Part shown: positions 62,440 to 64,000 of the stretch, piece after piece
How positions within the stretch are numbered: the stretch's first letter is position 1
Layout: each line of letters starts with the position of its first letter
Assembly (NCBI RefSeq): GCF_016107305.1
Contig: NZ_RCVR01000004.1
Location: 1-64,000 of the forward strand
DNA length: 64,000 nucleotides
DNA from: Roseomonas sp. KE2513
Lineage (GTDB): Bacteria; Pseudomonadota; Alphaproteobacteria; Acetobacterales; Acetobacteraceae
Reading direction: 5' to 3'
The notes under the pieces: model-generated
The model's input: the letters and a program-made list of their open reading frames with translations, nothing else
The model's database searches: none
Told to the model about the DNA's origin: nothing
Program-made: the position numbers and the translations under genes

Positions 62440-63562
62440 CAGCCGCCTGCGCGGCGATGCCCTCTTCGCGCCCGGGGAAGCCCAGCCGCTCGGTCGTCGT
62501 CGCCTTCACCGAAACGCGCCCCTCGTCCACGCCGAGCAGCGAGGCGACCCGCGTGATCATGGCGGGCGCGTGGGGGGTAATCTTCGGCCGCTCGCAGATG
62601 AGGGTCACGTCGGCATTGGCCAGCACGCCCCCGCGTGCCGCAATCCGGCCGGCCGCATGGCGAAGAAAGGCGGCGCTGTCCGCGTTCTTCCACTGCGCCT
62701 CGCTCGGCGGGAAATGGCGGCCGATATCGCCCTCGGCCAGGGCGCCGTAGATCGCGTCGCAGAGGGCATGCAGGCCGACGTCCGCGTCCGAATGGCCGTC
62801 GAGCCCCATGCTGTGCGGCACTTCCACCCCGCAGAGGAAGAGGGGGCGGCCCGCCACCAGCCGGTGCACGTCGAAGCCGGTGCCGACTCGCGGCAGCATA
62901 TCTCTCGTCATGGTGGCCTCCACTCTCTCGAGGTCACCCGGCAGGGTGATCTTCACGTTGCTCTCTGAGCCCGGCACCAGCCGCACCGCGTGGCCTGCGG
63001 CCTCCAGCAGGAAGGCGTCGTCAGTCGCGCCCTCCTCCGCGGCGCGGTGCAGGGCCAGCAGCAGGGGGAAGCGGAAGGCCTGCGGCGTCTGCGCCCGGAA
63101 CAGCCCGTCGCGGGGCATTGTGCGCAGCACGGTCTCGCCCTCGGCCAGCTTCAGCGTGTCGGCCACCGGCTGGGCGGGGATCGCACCCTCGGCCTCCGCG
63201 AGGGCGGCCAGTAGCGCGGCCACGGTGCCGGCCGGCACCACGGGCCGTGCAGCGTCGTGGACGAGCACGATGGTTGGCGCGCGGGCCTCCAGCGCCTCCA
63301 GCCCCGCCCGAACGCTTGCCTGACGTGTGGCGCCGCCGGCGACAGCGGGCAGGGCGGCAAGCCCTTCCAGCAGGGCGTTCACTCGCACGCGCTCCGCATC
63401 GGCGCAGACGGGCTGGATCGCGTCCACCAGCCCGTCGCGCAGCAACGCCTCGGCCGCGTGGCGCAGCACTGGCCGGCCCAGCAAGGGCAGGAACTGTTTC
63501 GGCTCCGCCCCGCCGAGGCGTTCCCCGCGCCCCGCCGCCATCAGCAACGCCGCCACCTTCAT
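62417..63562 (-). CDS. ispDF: bifunctional MEP-pathway enzyme IspD-IspF
   Basis: This 381-residue fusion contains IspD (about 1-222; [30 protein letters not shown]), which makes CDP-methylerythritol, and IspF (about 226-381; [29 protein letters not shown]), which cyclises the phosphorylated intermediate. The [20 protein letters not shown] end is the standard IspF terminus. Such fusions are frequent in alphaproteobacteria. IspE lies elsewhere. The start is ATG 63562; the gene is divergent from dusB across about 126 bases. Confidence 0.96.
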   Translation of the reverse strand: MKVAALLMAAGRGERLGGAEPKQFLPLLGRPVLRHAAEALLRDGLVDAIQPVCADAERVRVNALLEGLAALPAVAGGATRQASVRAGLEALEARAPTIVLVHDAARPVVPAGTVAALLAALAEAEGAIPAQPVADTLKLAEGETVLRTMPRDGLFRAQTPQAFRFPLLLALHRAAEEGATDDAFLLEAAGHAVRLVPGSESNVKITLPGDLERVEATMTRDMLPRVGTGFDVHRLVAGRPLFLCGVEVPHSMGLDGHSDADVGLHALCDAIYGALAEGDIGRHFPPSEAQWKNADSAAFLRHAAGRIAARGGVLANADVTLICERPKITPHAPAMITRVASLLGVDEGRVSVKATTTERLGFPGREEGIAAQAAVSLLVPA

Positions 63563-63651
63563 CCGGCCATCCCCTTCCGAGCGGCGCGGAACCTAGCCGC
63601 AGCCGCTGCTCACGCCCAGGCCCACCCTGGTACTTGCCACGGCATTGCCGC

Positions 63652-63680
63652 TTGACCGCGCGCGTGCCCGTTTGATAGGC
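63652..63680 (+). promoter_or_regulatory. possible dusB promoter
   Basis: TTGACC (63652-63657) is followed at 16-17 bases by GATAGGC. The -35 match is good and the -10 is weak. It would place the transcription start only a few bases before the start codon. Confidence 0.3.
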
Positions 63681-63688
63681 ACTTGCCC

Positions 63689-64000
63689 ATGCCGACACCT
63701 TCATCCCACGTTGAGGCTGCCCAAGGTGGGGGCAGGCCGCCGCTGCGCCCGATCGTCCTAGGCGATGTCCACATCGATCGCCCCGTGATCCTCGCGCCGA
63801 TGTCGGGCGTAACGGACCTTCCTTTCCGGCAGGTCGCGCGGGGGCTCGGCACGCCGATGGTGGTCAGCGAGATGATCGCGAGCCAGGCCATGGTGCGCGA
63901 GAATCGCCAAACCCTGAAAATGGCGGAGATGGATGGCTTCGGCGGTCCGGCCAGCGTTCAGCTCGCCGGCTGCGATCCAGAGGTGATGGCCGAGGCCGCG
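63689..64000 (+). CDS. dusB: tRNA-dihydrouridine synthase DusB (partial, 3' end off window)
   Basis: The 104 codons present read MPTPSSHVEAAQGGG, then VILAPMSGVTDLPFRQVARG, the FMN-binding start of the Dus barrel, followed by SEMIASQAMVRENRQTL and PASVQLAGCDPE. DusB reduces specific uridines in tRNA with NADPH and FMN. In alphaproteobacteria this gene (nifR3) usually heads an operon with ntrB and ntrC, which would lie just past the window edge. That part is expectation, not observation. Confidence 0.94.
   Translation, partial: MPTPSSHVEAAQGGGRPPLRPIVLGDVHIDRPVILAPMSGVTDLPFRQVARGLGTPMVVSEMIASQAMVRENRQTLKMAEMDGFGGPASVQLAGCDPEVMAEAA

Overview
The window is a GC-rich, gene-dense bacterial chromosome segment from an alphaproteobacterium, most likely a Roseomonas-like member of the Acetobacteraceae. 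This assignment is inferred from the fused IspD-IspF protein beside a dusB start, the flagellin type, an alternative complex III cluster joined to a caa3 oxidase, several dipeptide ABC systems and the codon bias. No species call is possible. I see no rRNA, tRNA, CRISPR array, insertion sequence or phage gene.

Layout. (1) 1-11709, minus strand: a tightly overlapping respiratory operon. Transcribed from actA it reads actABCDEF (alternative complex III, a quinol:cytochrome c oxidoreductase), a 140-residue one-helix protein, a SCO1-type copper chaperone, then caa3 oxidase subunits II, I, III and IV. Subunit IV runs off the left edge. Subunit I carries YSHPAV in place of the usual glutamate-containing helix VI motif, which marks an A2-type proton-pumping oxidase. 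(2) 12184-16137, plus: two RTX (calcium-binding nonapeptide repeat) proteins sharing a perfect 538-bp DNA repeat. (3) 16264-25386: a GlcG-type protein with an M20 dipeptidase, a small unknown gene, tamA-tamB (outer-membrane assembly) and an M20 amidohydrolase whose start codon overlaps that of tamA head to head. (4) 25396-31164: a Pat-like lysine acetyltransferase, an XRE regulator, a GarR/GlxR-type reductase and an AI-2E/PerM-family membrane protein. (5) 31302-36359: a dipeptide ABC transporter without a binding protein, then an MFS carrier. (6) 36366-39036: CreA, gamma-glutamyltransferase, YraN. (7) 39054-44763, minus: GtrA and a family 2 glycosyltransferase, then a type I secretion ABC protein, its HlyD-type adaptor, a 91-residue unknown protein and the murein endopeptidase MepA. 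(8) 44895-55470, plus: four paralogous peptide-binding proteins in tandem followed by one complete DppBCDF set. (9) 55567-63562: small and medium subunits of a CO-dehydrogenase-type molybdenum hydroxylase without the large subunit, a DadA-like oxidase, a double cold-shock-domain protein with an Arg/Gly-rich linker, a lone flagellin, a thiolase, a histone-deacetylase-like hydrolase and ispDF. (10) 63689-64000: the start of dusB.

How the parts may work together. The first 11.7 kb should form one quinol-to-oxygen electron chain. The type I secretion genes near 41 kb are the obvious candidate exporter for the RTX proteins near 14 kb. Two Dpp systems, two M20 peptidases, gamma-glutamyltransferase and a DadA-like enzyme point to a peptide and amino-acid scavenging lifestyle. 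The acetyltransferase and the deacetylase-like protein could form a reversible lysine acetylation pair, but nothing except co-occurrence links them.

The most unusual features are the use of all four NTGA stop/start overlaps, including two probable CTG starts; a murein hydrolase and an orphan small protein inside a type I secretion operon; the recent RTX repeat homogenisation; the hydroxylase lacking its catalytic subunit; and the cold-shock protein with tandem 42-48-bp repeats. No clearly unprecedented multi-gene system is evident. The best leads are the secretion/MepA operon and the small protein between actF and sco.
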